A stretch of DNA of 64,000 nt. It comes from TMED14 sp002167805. GTDB taxonomy: Bacteria; Bacteroidota; Bacteroidia; Flavobacteriales; Schleiferiaceae. The DNA lies in assembly GCA_965655795.1 (NCBI GenBank), contig CBFHHY010000010.1:3307-67306 (forward strand), read 5' to 3'. A model generated the notes under the pieces. The model was given only the letters and a program-made list of their open reading frames with translations. It was not told the origin of the DNA and searched no databases. Made by a program: the position numbers and the translations under genes. Within the stretch, counting starts at the first letter, position 1, and each line of letters opens with the position of its first letter. Positions 48,968 to 56,496 of the stretch are shown in pieces.

Positions 48968-51874
48968 ATGCGACAAATCTCACTTTTTATTCTCCTCGTT
49001 CTATCTTCTTTTTATTCTATTGCTCAAAATGGTCTTATCCGTGGTATTGTAATTGACCAAGAAACAGGGGAAACTATAATTGGGGCTGCAGTTATATGCC
49101 AAACTTGTCTTTCCAACACAGCGACTGATTTAGATGGAGCTTTTTCTTTGAATGCTTCCCCAGGGGAACATAACATCGAAGTAAGTTATTTCACCTATAA
49201 AACCTTAAAAATCAATGGAATCAATGTTGTTTCAGGGGAAACGTACTTAACGGGTAGTCTACAATTAGTTTCTGAGGATAACCTAAAGCTAGACGAAGTA
49301 GTCATTGTAGCAGAAGTATCAAAAAATACTGAAACTGCGCTGCTTACATTAAAGAAAAAGGCAACACGAATCATCGATGGAATTTCATCTGCGAAAATTT
49401 CACAAATTGGTGATGGAACTGCTGTTGAAGCCGCAAAAAGAATTACTGGGGTTTCAATCGAGGGAGGGAAATACGTTTATATACGTGGACTTGGAGACCG
49501 CTACACAAAAACCACTTTAAACGGTTTAGATATCCCGGGACTTGATCCTGATAAAAACACGATACAAATGGATATTTTTCCAACAGATTTAATCAGTAAT
49601 ATAATTGTTACAAAATCTTTTACGGCTGATGAACCTGCAGATTTTACAGGAGGCCTTTTGAATATTGAAACAAAAGCATTCCCGGAAAAAAAGATTTTCA
49701 AGATAGACGCTTCCACCAGTTACAATCCTTCTATGAATCTCAACCCGAGGTTTCTATCTTACAACGGTGGTTCAACAGATTTTCTCGGTTTTGATGATGG
49801 AACCCGCAGACTTCCAGAACTTGCAAGAAGATACAATATTCCAACTCCCATTTCTGGAGCATCTGGTGAACAGGTAAATTCCTTTGTAAGAAGTTTTGAT
49901 CCAAATTTAGGGACGCAGGAGCAGACAAGCCTTTTGGATCTTAGTCTCGGAATTTCATTAGGAAATCAATGGGAATGGAAGAATAAAGTAAATGGCAAAG
50001 GAGAAATCCCAAAACTGGGGTATATTTTTTCTATGTCTTACAAATCCAATTACAACTATTATAATGATGTTTTTTTCGGAGAATATCAACGCTACAATAA
50101 TCCGGATTCTTTGAACCTTCGCTATGCCACGACGCAAGAAGGGTCTATTGGAGAACAAAATGTTTTACTAGGCACCCTTGCTGGAATTGCCTATAAAACA
50201 AACCTTAGCAAACTTCGGGTAACTTTAATGCATCTGCAAAATGGAATTAGTCGAGCTGGTAATTTCATTATTGACAATGACGGTGAAGCAGTGGGGCAAT
50301 CAGGATATATCGCAGCCTCAGATAATTTAGAATATAATCAGCGGTCTTTAACAAATTTACTAATCAATGGGACAACTGTTAAACCGGAAAAGAACATAGA
50401 AATAGATTGGCGAATCGCCCCAAACCTCTCTATTTCGACTGATCCCGACATTAGGAAAACGGCATTCACTTTTGAAGGAGATACTGCATTTATGGCTGGT
50501 GCCGGCGGTAACCCTTCTAGGATTTGGAGATACTTAAGAGAGATAAATATTCCAATGAAATTAAATGTAACAAAAAAAATCACCCTCTTTAATGAGCCAT
50601 CAAAACTCAAATATGGTTTGGCAAACACGTTCAAAGCCAGATTCTACGAAATACTGTTTTTTGATATGCAATTTTTTGGTTCACAAAGCTGGGGAAATAA
50701 TGCAGACCCTCAGCAAGTGCTGGCACCTCAAAATATATACCCAAATTCACCAAATCGAATTTATTATCAATCCGGAAATAATAACCCAAACCCTAACAGA
50801 TACTCATCTAATAGTAATGTATTAGCAGCATACATATCCAATGAATTTGTTTTAAATATAAGACTAAAAGGGATCATAGGAATAAGAGCAGAGCACTTCA
50901 TTCAAAGACATACGGGCAGGGATCAATCCTTTGCCAGTGGCGATCAAATTAATGGAAAAAACTTAGAAAATGAATTAGTATTAAATGCCCTAGACCTTTT
51001 CCCGTCACTCAATATAATATACTCATTAAACGAAAGTCAGAACCTACGTTTTTCTGGCTCAAGAACCGTTGCTAGACCTTCGTTTAAGGAACTCTCATTT
51101 GCTCAAATTGCAGATCCAATTACCAATAGAATTTTTAATGGGAGCTTTTTTAGCTATTCTGCTTGGAGTGGAGATCTTGTTGAGACGTACATAAACAACC
51201 TTGATTTAAGGTGGGAAAAATTTATGAAACGCGGGCAAATGTTTTCAATTAGCGGTTTTTTCAAAGACTTTTCGAATCCTATAGAAATGGTCAGAATTGC
51301 TGAGCAGCAAACTAGTACTGAATTTCAACCTAGAAATGTGGGCAGGGGTACGATGTTAGGGACCGAAATAGAATGGAATACTTCATTAGAAATTGTATCT
51401 AAATACTTTAAGAATACATTTTTCAATGGAAATATTACTCTTATTAATTCTTCTTTAAGAATGAGTGATGTAGAATATAACTCGAGAAAAGACTATGAGC
51501 GCAATGGTCAAAATGTAATAAATACCCGACAAATGGCCGGTCAATCCCCCTATGTTATCAATTCTGGACTATCTTTTTATAGTAGAAACAATGAATCTAA
51601 TTTTGGAGTCTACTACAACGTTAAAGGACCTACACTAAGTATTGTTGGCTTGGGGTTATTCCCCGATGTTTACTCCATGCCTTTTCATTCATTAAACGCA
51701 AGTTTTTCCTCGTCATTCGGGAAAGAAAGAAAAAATGACATAAAAGTTCGAGTCAGCAACCTATTGAATGATGAAAACTTTATGGCTTATCGATCTTTTG
51801 GGGCCGACAACGAAATTTTTAGCCGTTATTTCCCTGGATTTAGCCTAAGCATAGGATGGACTTCAAACTTCTAG
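48968..51874 (+). CDS. TonB-dependent receptor with carboxypeptidase-like N-terminal domain
   Basis: A 968-residue outer-membrane receptor. After the signal peptide (SFYSIAQ) a carboxypeptidase-regulatory-like domain spans about 22-105 (IRGIVIDQETGETIIGAAV). The plug (about 125-240) includes AAKRITGVSIEGGKYVYIRG, TTLNGLDIPGLDPDK and PADFTGGLLNIETKAF. The barrel ends in a C-terminal Phe (SIGWTSNF). It is not a SusC type and lacks a SusD partner; the beta-helix lipoprotein upstream is the likely partner. The substrate is unknown. A repeat-type terminator (51996-52023) follows. Confidence 0.92.
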   Translation: MRQISLFILLVLSSFYSIAQNGLIRGIVIDQETGETIIGAAVICQTCLSNTATDLDGAFSLNASPGEHNIEVSYFTYKTLKINGINVVSGETYLTGSLQLVSEDNLKLDEVVIVAEVSKNTETALLTLKKKATRIIDGISSAKISQIGDGTAVEAAKRITGVSIEGGKYVYIRGLGDRYTKTTLNGLDIPGLDPDKNTIQMDIFPTDLISNIIVTKSFTADEPADFTGGLLNIETKAFPEKKIFKIDASTSYNPSMNLNPRFLSYNGGSTDFLGFDDGTRRLPELARRYNIPTPISGASGEQVNSFVRSFDPNLGTQEQTSLLDLSLGISLGNQWEWKNKVNGKGEIPKLGYIFSMSYKSNYNYYNDVFFGEYQRYNNPDSLNLRYATTQEGSIGEQNVLLGTLAGIAYKTNLSKLRVTLMHLQNGISRAGNFIIDNDGEAVGQSGYIAASDNLEYNQRSLTNLLINGTTVKPEKNIEIDWRIAPNLSISTDPDIRKTAFTFEGDTAFMAGAGGNPSRIWRYLREINIPMKLNVTKKITLFNEPSKLKYGLANTFKARFYEILFFDMQFFGSQSWGNNADPQQVLAPQNIYPNSPNRIYYQSGNNNPNPNRYSSNSNVLAAYISNEFVLNIRLKGIIGIRAEHFIQRHTGRDQSFASGDQINGKNLENELVLNALDLFPSLNIIYSLNESQNLRFSGSRTVARPSFKELSFAQIADPITNRIFNGSFFSYSAWSGDLVETYINNLDLRWEKFMKRGQMFSISGFFKDFSNPIEMVRIAEQQTSTEFQPRNVGRGTMLGTEIEWNTSLEIVSKYFKNTFFNGNITLINSSLRMSDVEYNSRKDYERNGQNVINTRQMAGQSPYVINSGLSFYSRNNESNFGVYYNVKGPTLSIVGLGLFPDVYSMPFHSLNASFSSSFGKERKNDIKVRVSNLLNDENFMAYRSFGADNEIFSRYFPGFSLSIGWTSNF

Positions 51875-51956
51875 ACGAATAGAGATGAAATTCAGTACTA
51901 TTGCAATTATATGAAATCAAATTACATAAGTGTTTCACTACAGGGTTGAGTTGTGT

Positions 51957-52023
51957 GTTGCAACTATTGAAAAAATGGGGGAGCCGTCAAAGACCAAGAG
52001 GTCATTATTGACCTCTTTTTTAT
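51957..52023 (+). repeat. Repeat element copy B with terminator
   Basis: Copy of the element at 46454-46518: GTTGCAACT (51957-51965), GGGGGAGCC (51977-51985), then a terminator, AAGAGGTCA (51996-52004) pairing with TGACCTCTT (52009-52017) plus T-run. Upstream TTGAGTTGTG (51946-51955) is also found at 55195-55204 before another TGCAACT. Copy B ends the receptor transcript and also lies next to the convergent UbiA gene. Confidence 0.6.
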
Positions 52024-52035
52024 TTGCGCCCCTGA

Positions 52036-52929
52036 CTAAAGTATAAGCCCAAGTGGGTAAAAAAGGTACTCAACAAAAAACAAGACCCAATAAAATCGGT
52101 AAAATACTTTTACGTCCCTATTGATAAAAGGATTGGCTTTTAACGAGCCCAATAAAAACAACACCCATACTACAAAATGAAAAGAAGACAAGAATACTGT
52201 ATTAAAACCCGGCAGCCCAATAAAACCCCAGATAACAAGGGTTAAGTAAGAAAAGGACACCAAAGAAATAGCCCCGCGAAAAACCCACCGAGAACCGCGG
52301 TTAACAGCTAACGTTTCTATTCCATGATTGCGGTCTCCTTTGATATCTGGTATGTCCTTTAACCAGGCAATTCCAATACTAAAAAGAATCATAAACATTA
52401 CCAGGGGCCCCATATATATTGGGAATTCAAGCGTCTCCGCAATTTCCCATTGAAAGTGCAAGAACATAAGAATATTAACCAATACTCCACGAACCAAGGT
52501 TATACTAAATGCGGCGCCAAGATGGTGCTTTTTAAATTTTAATGGAGGGACTGAATAGGCCGTTCCCAAAACCCCGACGATTAATACTAGTGCGAACATA
52601 AGCCATCCGGCCCAGTAGGCCGAAATAACGGAAACAAGAGCACTAACCGTGATTATGACTCGCGCAGTACTTCTACCAATTTCCCCAGACGCCAAAGGCA
52701 AATGGGGCTTATTTAGCTTATCTAATTCAATATCAGTTATTTGATTAAGGCCAACTATGTATAGATTGCACCCGATAGCAGAAATAAGCGTTAAGAGAAA
52801 AAGTGCAATTTGGTTTTTTACCTCCGCCTGCGGGTACGCGGACATAAAGTATAAAGACCCCGTACTGAACAGGGATCCGATTATGGTATGGGGCCGACTG
52901 AATCGCCAGGCTATTGAAAATAATTTCAT
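52036..52929 (-). CDS. UbiA-family prenyltransferase, homogentisate phytyltransferase-like
   Basis: An inner-membrane enzyme of 297 residues and about eight helices that attaches a prenyl chain to an aromatic ring. RFSRPHTIIGS (9-19), LNQITDIELDKLNKPHLPLA (61-80; N62, D66, D70) and KDIPDIKGD (191-199; D192, D195, D199) are the magnesium-diphosphate motifs. Their wording (SRPHT, GLNQ, NKPxLPLASGE) matches plant and cyanobacterial homogentisate phytyl- or solanesyltransferases (VTE2/HST) rather than UbiA, MenA or ChlG. It overlaps the methyltransferase by 4 nt and diverges from the phytol-kinase fusion. The aromatic acceptor is inferred; no dioxygenase making homogentisate is in the window. The region is visibly GC-richer than its flanks. 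Confidence 0.85.
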   Translation of the reverse strand: MKLFSIAWRFSRPHTIIGSLFSTGSLYFMSAYPQAEVKNQIALFLLTLISAIGCNLYIVGLNQITDIELDKLNKPHLPLASGEIGRSTARVIITVSALVSVISAYWAGWLMFALVLIVGVLGTAYSVPPLKFKKHHLGAAFSITLVRGVLVNILMFLHFQWEIAETLEFPIYMGPLVMFMILFSIGIAWLKDIPDIKGDRNHGIETLAVNRGSRWVFRGAISLVSFSYLTLVIWGFIGLPGFNTVFLSSFHFVVWVLFLLGSLKANPFINRDVKVFYRFYWVLFFVEYLFYPLGLIL

Positions 52930-53648
52930 TCACATTTTTTTTTGCTTCCAACTAAAGCACTTACTCGGCCAAATGAGAAAGGTACCATTTCAACGCTCCA
53001 ATTAAAAGAAGAATCACTTACCTTTTCAGCGAGTTGACAAAGATAGCTAGGAGAAGGCGCACGAAGAACCGATACGAGTCCGTCCCAACAAGTAACAAAC
53101 GGAATAACGGGTAATAGATAAGTCCAAAAAAGACGTGCCCATGAAAAGGATGAAACAAATGGAGCCAGCAGAAAATGCAACGGCCCGGTCAGAAAAAATA
53201 TTCCTATAAATGTAAACAAAGAAGGGGTCAATGGTTCCGCCACTAGCGCCCAATTTCCCTTAGACATTTTAAGCAAAATTTGTTCCTGTTCTTGAGTATT
53301 AAAATGATGAAACGCATTGAACATGGTATAGCCATCTGACGGAGGCAATTCATCTGACAAAACATCGATATCCAAAATGGTTTTGTCCGAAGGGTAACGG
53401 TCAGAAAAGGTCAGGGTCAATTCAATACTTGAATTCTCCTCCCATGTCTTTTTCAACATTCGAGCAGGACCTCCGGTTCCGCTAGCTAAGTCAAGCCAAT
53501 CTTGTTTCGAACTTTCAAAACTAGCCCCTTTAAGGTCTTTGTATGGATTCAATAGACGAATGCAAAAACGGATATAATCCATTTGCCATCGGCGCCAATG
53601 AGATGGAAACCAAGGTTGATCTTCGAATTCAAATCCTTTCGCAGCCAT
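52926..53648 (-). CDS. Class I SAM-dependent methyltransferase, membrane-associated
   Basis: A 241-residue methyltransferase. WLDLASGTGGPARML at about 51-65 is the SAM-binding motif I, and MFNAFHHF is a post-motif II stretch. The C-terminal part has hydrophobic segments (FTFIGIFFLTGPLHFLLAPF, LLPVIPFVTCWDGL) that could dock to the membrane. The frame is open for 104 codons upstream, but the ATG at 53648 avoids overlap with the divergent gene and has a TACCTTCA box 4 nt before it. It is translationally coupled to the prenyltransferase (ATGA overlap), so methylation of a prenylated quinol, as VTE3 or VTE4 do in plants, is a context-based guess. It could equally act on another lipid. Confidence 0.75.
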   Translation of the reverse strand: MAAKGFEFEDQPWFPSHWRRWQMDYIRFCIRLLNPYKDLKGASFESSKQDWLDLASGTGGPARMLKKTWEENSSIELTLTFSDRYPSDKTILDIDVLSDELPPSDGYTMFNAFHHFNTQEQEQILLKMSKGNWALVAEPLTPSLFTFIGIFFLTGPLHFLLAPFVSSFSWARLFWTYLLPVIPFVTCWDGLVSVLRAPSPSYLCQLAEKVSDSSFNWSVEMVPFSFGRVSALVGSKKKCE

Positions 53649-53652
53649 GTTG

Positions 53653-53660
53653 TGAAGGTA
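53653..53660 (-). promoter_or_regulatory. -7-like box of the methyltransferase-prenyltransferase operon (TACCTTCA)
   Basis: On the minus strand TACCTTCA lies 4 nt before the ATG at 53648. The divergent kinase has TACCTTCG at 53682-53689. Both promoters fit into a 46-nt gap, so the two units are probably co-controlled. Confidence 0.35.
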
Positions 53661-53681
53661 TGCCTTATTGAACCGATTCAC

Positions 53682-53689
53682 TACCTTCG
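53682..53689 (+). promoter_or_regulatory. -7-like box of the phytol-kinase fusion gene (TACCTTCG)
   Basis: TACCTTCG ends 5 nt before the ATG at 53695, the same layout as at trpS and other genes, supporting this ATG over the TTG at 53668. Confidence 0.35.
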
Positions 53690-53694
53690 GAAAC

Positions 53695-55158
53695 ATGACA
53701 GAATTCCTTTGGTTTGGGGTGCTTATAGCAGCCGCAACAATTCTAACTGCCTTTGGTGAAATATCGGCTCGAAAAGGCTGGATCTCTCTATTTAATGCAC
53801 GAAAAGGAGTACATGTAACCGTAGCCCTTTGTTGTGCTCTAGCCATTGAATTGATTCCCATAAACAAATGGTTCATTGGAGCTGTGGGAGCAATCGTTAT
53901 CTTACTTCTATACAGTGTATCCAAGAAGTGGTTTTCCATTGATAATACCCATAACCGCACGAGTTGGGGGATCTTCTATTTTGGCCTCAGTTACTTTCTG
54001 CTACTCATTTTCTGGGGAGAAAAATCTCCTATAACCGTAGTTTTGGCCATGGCGGTCATGGGCTTGGCCGATGCAATGGCCGCTCTCGTCGGTCGAAGCT
54101 TTCCTATCCCTAAGTTGAAACTTGGGAATGAAGACAAGTCATGGGCTGGCAGCGGCAGCTTTTTCATGATCAGTTCTATTCTATTGTTTGGTGCGCTTCA
54201 TCTGCTGAATTGGTTGAATTACCCCATTGCAATGTTGGTTCTTTTTGGTTTTGTTCTCTGGTTAACCCTAATTGAAAATAGCTCCGCAAATGGTAGTGAC
54301 AACCTAAGTGTTCCTTTAGTTTTCGGAGTGCTTTTCCCATTTTTATTTGGACCACTGAGCCGAATTGAAGTGGCGAGTCGTTTTCTTGAAATACTTCCAT
54401 TTGTCACTCTATTCGGCCTACTTAGTTTTCGTTCTAAAAGCCTCTCTAGTTCGGGGACTATTACTGCCATTTCCTTGGGGGTTTTACTTTACAGCCTAGG
54501 TGGCTGGATCTTTGTTGTCCCGATTATAGCTTTTTTTATAAGCGGCTCAGTTTTGAGTCGCTTACTACAGACTAATGAGCAGGTCCTTGAGAAAACTGGG
54601 GCCCGTGATCCCCTCCAAGTTATCGCGAATGGCGGAGTTCCTCTTCTTGCATTACTCTTGGGAGTTTTCGGCGGCAACATGGATTGGGCGATAATGGGGT
54701 TTTTGGGATCTGTAGCATCGGCGACATCGGATACTTGGTCGACTGAATGGGGTATGCGATTCGGAGGTACTCCAAGGCATATTTTGAATCTGTCACCTAT
54801 TGAAAAGGGACTTTCTGGAGGCGTAACTTTGCCCGGTTTCATGGGAGCTCTAGGCGGCTCTGTGTTCATCGCATCAATGGGCCTTTTCTTTATGGCTTTT
54901 GGAAATTGGTTTTGGGCAATAATTGTCATTGGGGTCTTTGGATCTGTAACAGACTCACTTCTCGGCTTACTCCAAGCAAAATATCAACTACCCGAATCGG
55001 ATGATCAGTTACCGAATTTGACAGAAAAGAAAGTATGGAACGGCATCACATTAAAAAAAGTGAAAGGATTAAAATGGATTGGAAATGATGTCGTTAACTT
55101 TTGCTCGAGTCTTCTTGCTCTCTTCGCCAGTTTTCTATTTGCTGCAATAACTCTCTAA
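53695..55158 (+). CDS. Fusion of phytol/polyprenol kinase-like and DUF92 (VTE6-like phytyl-phosphate kinase) domains
   Basis: A 487-residue polytopic membrane protein. The N-terminal half (about 1-225) is of the VTE5/dolichol-kinase type: MGLADAMAALVGRSF (about 122-136) and KSWAGSGSFF (about 148-157) match the D-A-x-A-x-x-x-G-R and K-S-x-x-G-S motifs of CTP-dependent prenyl-alcohol kinases. The C-terminal half (about 240-487) is DUF92/TMEM19: GARDPLQVIANGGVP (near 302) and ASATSDTWSTEWG (near 342) are its signatures; VTE6, the plant phytyl-phosphate kinase, belongs here. Together they would turn free phytol into phytyl-diphosphate, the donor for the adjacent prenyltransferase. The alcohol could also be farnesol or geranylgeraniol. 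The start is the ATG at 53695. The base composition is GC-richer than the flanks. Confidence 0.85.
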   Translation: MTEFLWFGVLIAAATILTAFGEISARKGWISLFNARKGVHVTVALCCALAIELIPINKWFIGAVGAIVILLLYSVSKKWFSIDNTHNRTSWGIFYFGLSYFLLLIFWGEKSPITVVLAMAVMGLADAMAALVGRSFPIPKLKLGNEDKSWAGSGSFFMISSILLFGALHLLNWLNYPIAMLVLFGFVLWLTLIENSSANGSDNLSVPLVFGVLFPFLFGPLSRIEVASRFLEILPFVTLFGLLSFRSKSLSSSGTITAISLGVLLYSLGGWIFVVPIIAFFISGSVLSRLLQTNEQVLEKTGARDPLQVIANGGVPLLALLLGVFGGNMDWAIMGFLGSVASATSDTWSTEWGMRFGGTPRHILNLSPIEKGLSGGVTLPGFMGALGGSVFIASMGLFFMAFGNWFWAIIVIGVFGSVTDSLLGLLQAKYQLPESDDQLPNLTEKKVWNGITLKKVKGLKWIGNDVVNFCSSLLALFASFLFAAITL

Positions 55159-55253
55159 GCTGCGACCATGGTAAAAGGTTTTCCACGTAAACCATTGAGT
55201 TGTGCTGCAACTTTTGTCTAAAAACAAATAATGGCATAAGCCTGAGAGATCCT

Positions 55254-55261
55254 TATATTTG
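55254..55261 (+). promoter_or_regulatory. -7 box of the SPOR-domain gene (TATATTTG)
   Basis: Full TAnnTTTG match, 26 nt before the ATG at 55288. ATG rather than TTG lies at the -33 position (55231-55233), 20 nt upstream. A partial copy of the repeat element (TTGAGTTGTG and GCTGCAACT, 55195-55212) lies just upstream. Confidence 0.5.
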
Positions 55262-55287
55262 TTTAAATCCGTAATTACAAGTGCCTT

Positions 55288-56400
55288 ATGCGTAATCTTA
55301 TTCTATTTGCTTTTCTTTCTATTTTTTCATTTAGCTCATTTGCTCAAGGTGCAGCGCAAATGGCGTATGGAATAGGTGCCACTTATTTTATGAAAGATGA
55401 AGGCTCTGCTTTTGGTTCTTGGGGAAGTAATGAAGGAGGCTTAGACGGATTCAATGTCACTGCAAACTTGAATTTTGACATGCTTATTTGGGACAATTAC
55501 TTCGTACGCCTTGGAAGCGATGTGCACTATTTTAGGGCAATTGAAACAAATAAAACCTCAAACATTGCCGGTATCTCACCACATTTCGGATTAGGAAAAA
55601 TATCTGCATTAGAAAACGGCCATGTGTTGCGTTATGGATTGACAATGGGAATCTCTCAAATAAGAACCTGGGAAAAAGATAGGAATTTGGGGACAACAAC
55701 TGCTATCAATGCCTCTTCATTTCTTTGGGGGTCTTTGGCAGTACCCGCCGGCATTTCATTTCGATATGAAATACCCAGTGATAAACGAACTTATTATATT
55801 GGTGCGGACTACCGTTATTTAATGTTTGATGATGGAATTGACGGCGTTGGAGTTGGGCGTCGAGTAGGCTATGATGATCAAATGTTAACCTTCTCATTTG
55901 GAGTAAATAATAAAAAGAAATACCGCTCTAAAAAACTTGCATCCTTAGAGAGTGAAGCAGCTAAATCTCGAGCTGTTACCAGCCTGAAAAAAGAGCTTAT
56001 TCAAGCAAGAGAAGAAAGTGATATGGTAAAAGATGAGCTTGAAGTAGCCAACTTAAAAATTACTGAAGTCAATCGCCAACTAGATTCTATAGAATTGTTT
56101 GCAACACAAACTCAAGAACAAGGCGCTACAGCCAAAAACGTAGAAAAAGAATCTCAAGGTAAACAAATTCCACTACCCCCTCTTACTAAAGGGTCATATG
56201 TTGTAGTCATAGGCTCTTTTGAAAACAAGTCTCTTGCGTCAAAATATAGTGCCTCCATCGACTATGGATTACCTATTAATATGTTCAAGGCCAATAATAA
56301 TTACTATCGGGTTTTTCTTGGGCCTTTCCCTTCTTTTTCAAGAGCTAAGGAGGTGCTTAATGATGTTCCAGGAAGAGCCTGGATTCTTAGGAAAAAGTAA
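55288..56400 (+). CDS. Envelope protein with beta-barrel-like N-terminus, coiled coil and SPOR domain
   Basis: A 370-residue secreted protein with a signal peptide (LSIFSFSSFAQ, cleavage near 20). Residues 20-205 are beta-rich with alternating pattern (YGIGATYFMKDEG, YFVRLGSDVHYFR, YYIGADYRYLMFDDG), like an outer-membrane barrel. A charged coiled coil follows (about 215-270, KKELIQAREESDMVKDELEV). The C-terminal SPOR domain (about 295-370, GSYVVVIGSFENKSLASKYS) binds denuded peptidoglycan. A barrel-linker-SPOR layout would tie the outer membrane to the wall at division sites. No named homologue is recognised. Confidence 0.8.
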   Translation: MRNLILFAFLSIFSFSSFAQGAAQMAYGIGATYFMKDEGSAFGSWGSNEGGLDGFNVTANLNFDMLIWDNYFVRLGSDVHYFRAIETNKTSNIAGISPHFGLGKISALENGHVLRYGLTMGISQIRTWEKDRNLGTTTAINASSFLWGSLAVPAGISFRYEIPSDKRTYYIGADYRYLMFDDGIDGVGVGRRVGYDDQMLTFSFGVNNKKKYRSKKLASLESEAAKSRAVTSLKKELIQAREESDMVKDELEVANLKITEVNRQLDSIELFATQTQEQGATAKNVEKESQGKQIPLPPLTKGSYVVVIGSFENKSLASKYSASIDYGLPINMFKANNNYYRVFLGPFPSFSRAKEVLNDVPGRAWILRKK

Positions 56401-56467
56401 AGTAAAAACTTTTTTAGTTTAGGGTTCATTCTTTTCAAGTGAATTAGCCAACCCTTCTGAAGGAAAG

Positions 56468-56475
56468 TATATTTG
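56468..56475 (+). promoter_or_regulatory. -7 box of the M16 peptidase operon (TATATTTG)
   Basis: Full TAnnTTTG match, with TTA (56444-56446) in place of TTG 21 nt upstream. It lies 21 nt before the ATG at 56497, which supports that start over an upstream in-frame one at 56473. Confidence 0.5.
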
Positions 56476-56496
56476 TCGCTCAATAATAATTCTATC

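Noticed and set aside
55195..55212. Full third copy of the small-RNA-like element
   Set aside because: Only the 5' motifs are shared; GGGGGAGCC and the terminator hairpin are missing and the site is part of a promoter region.
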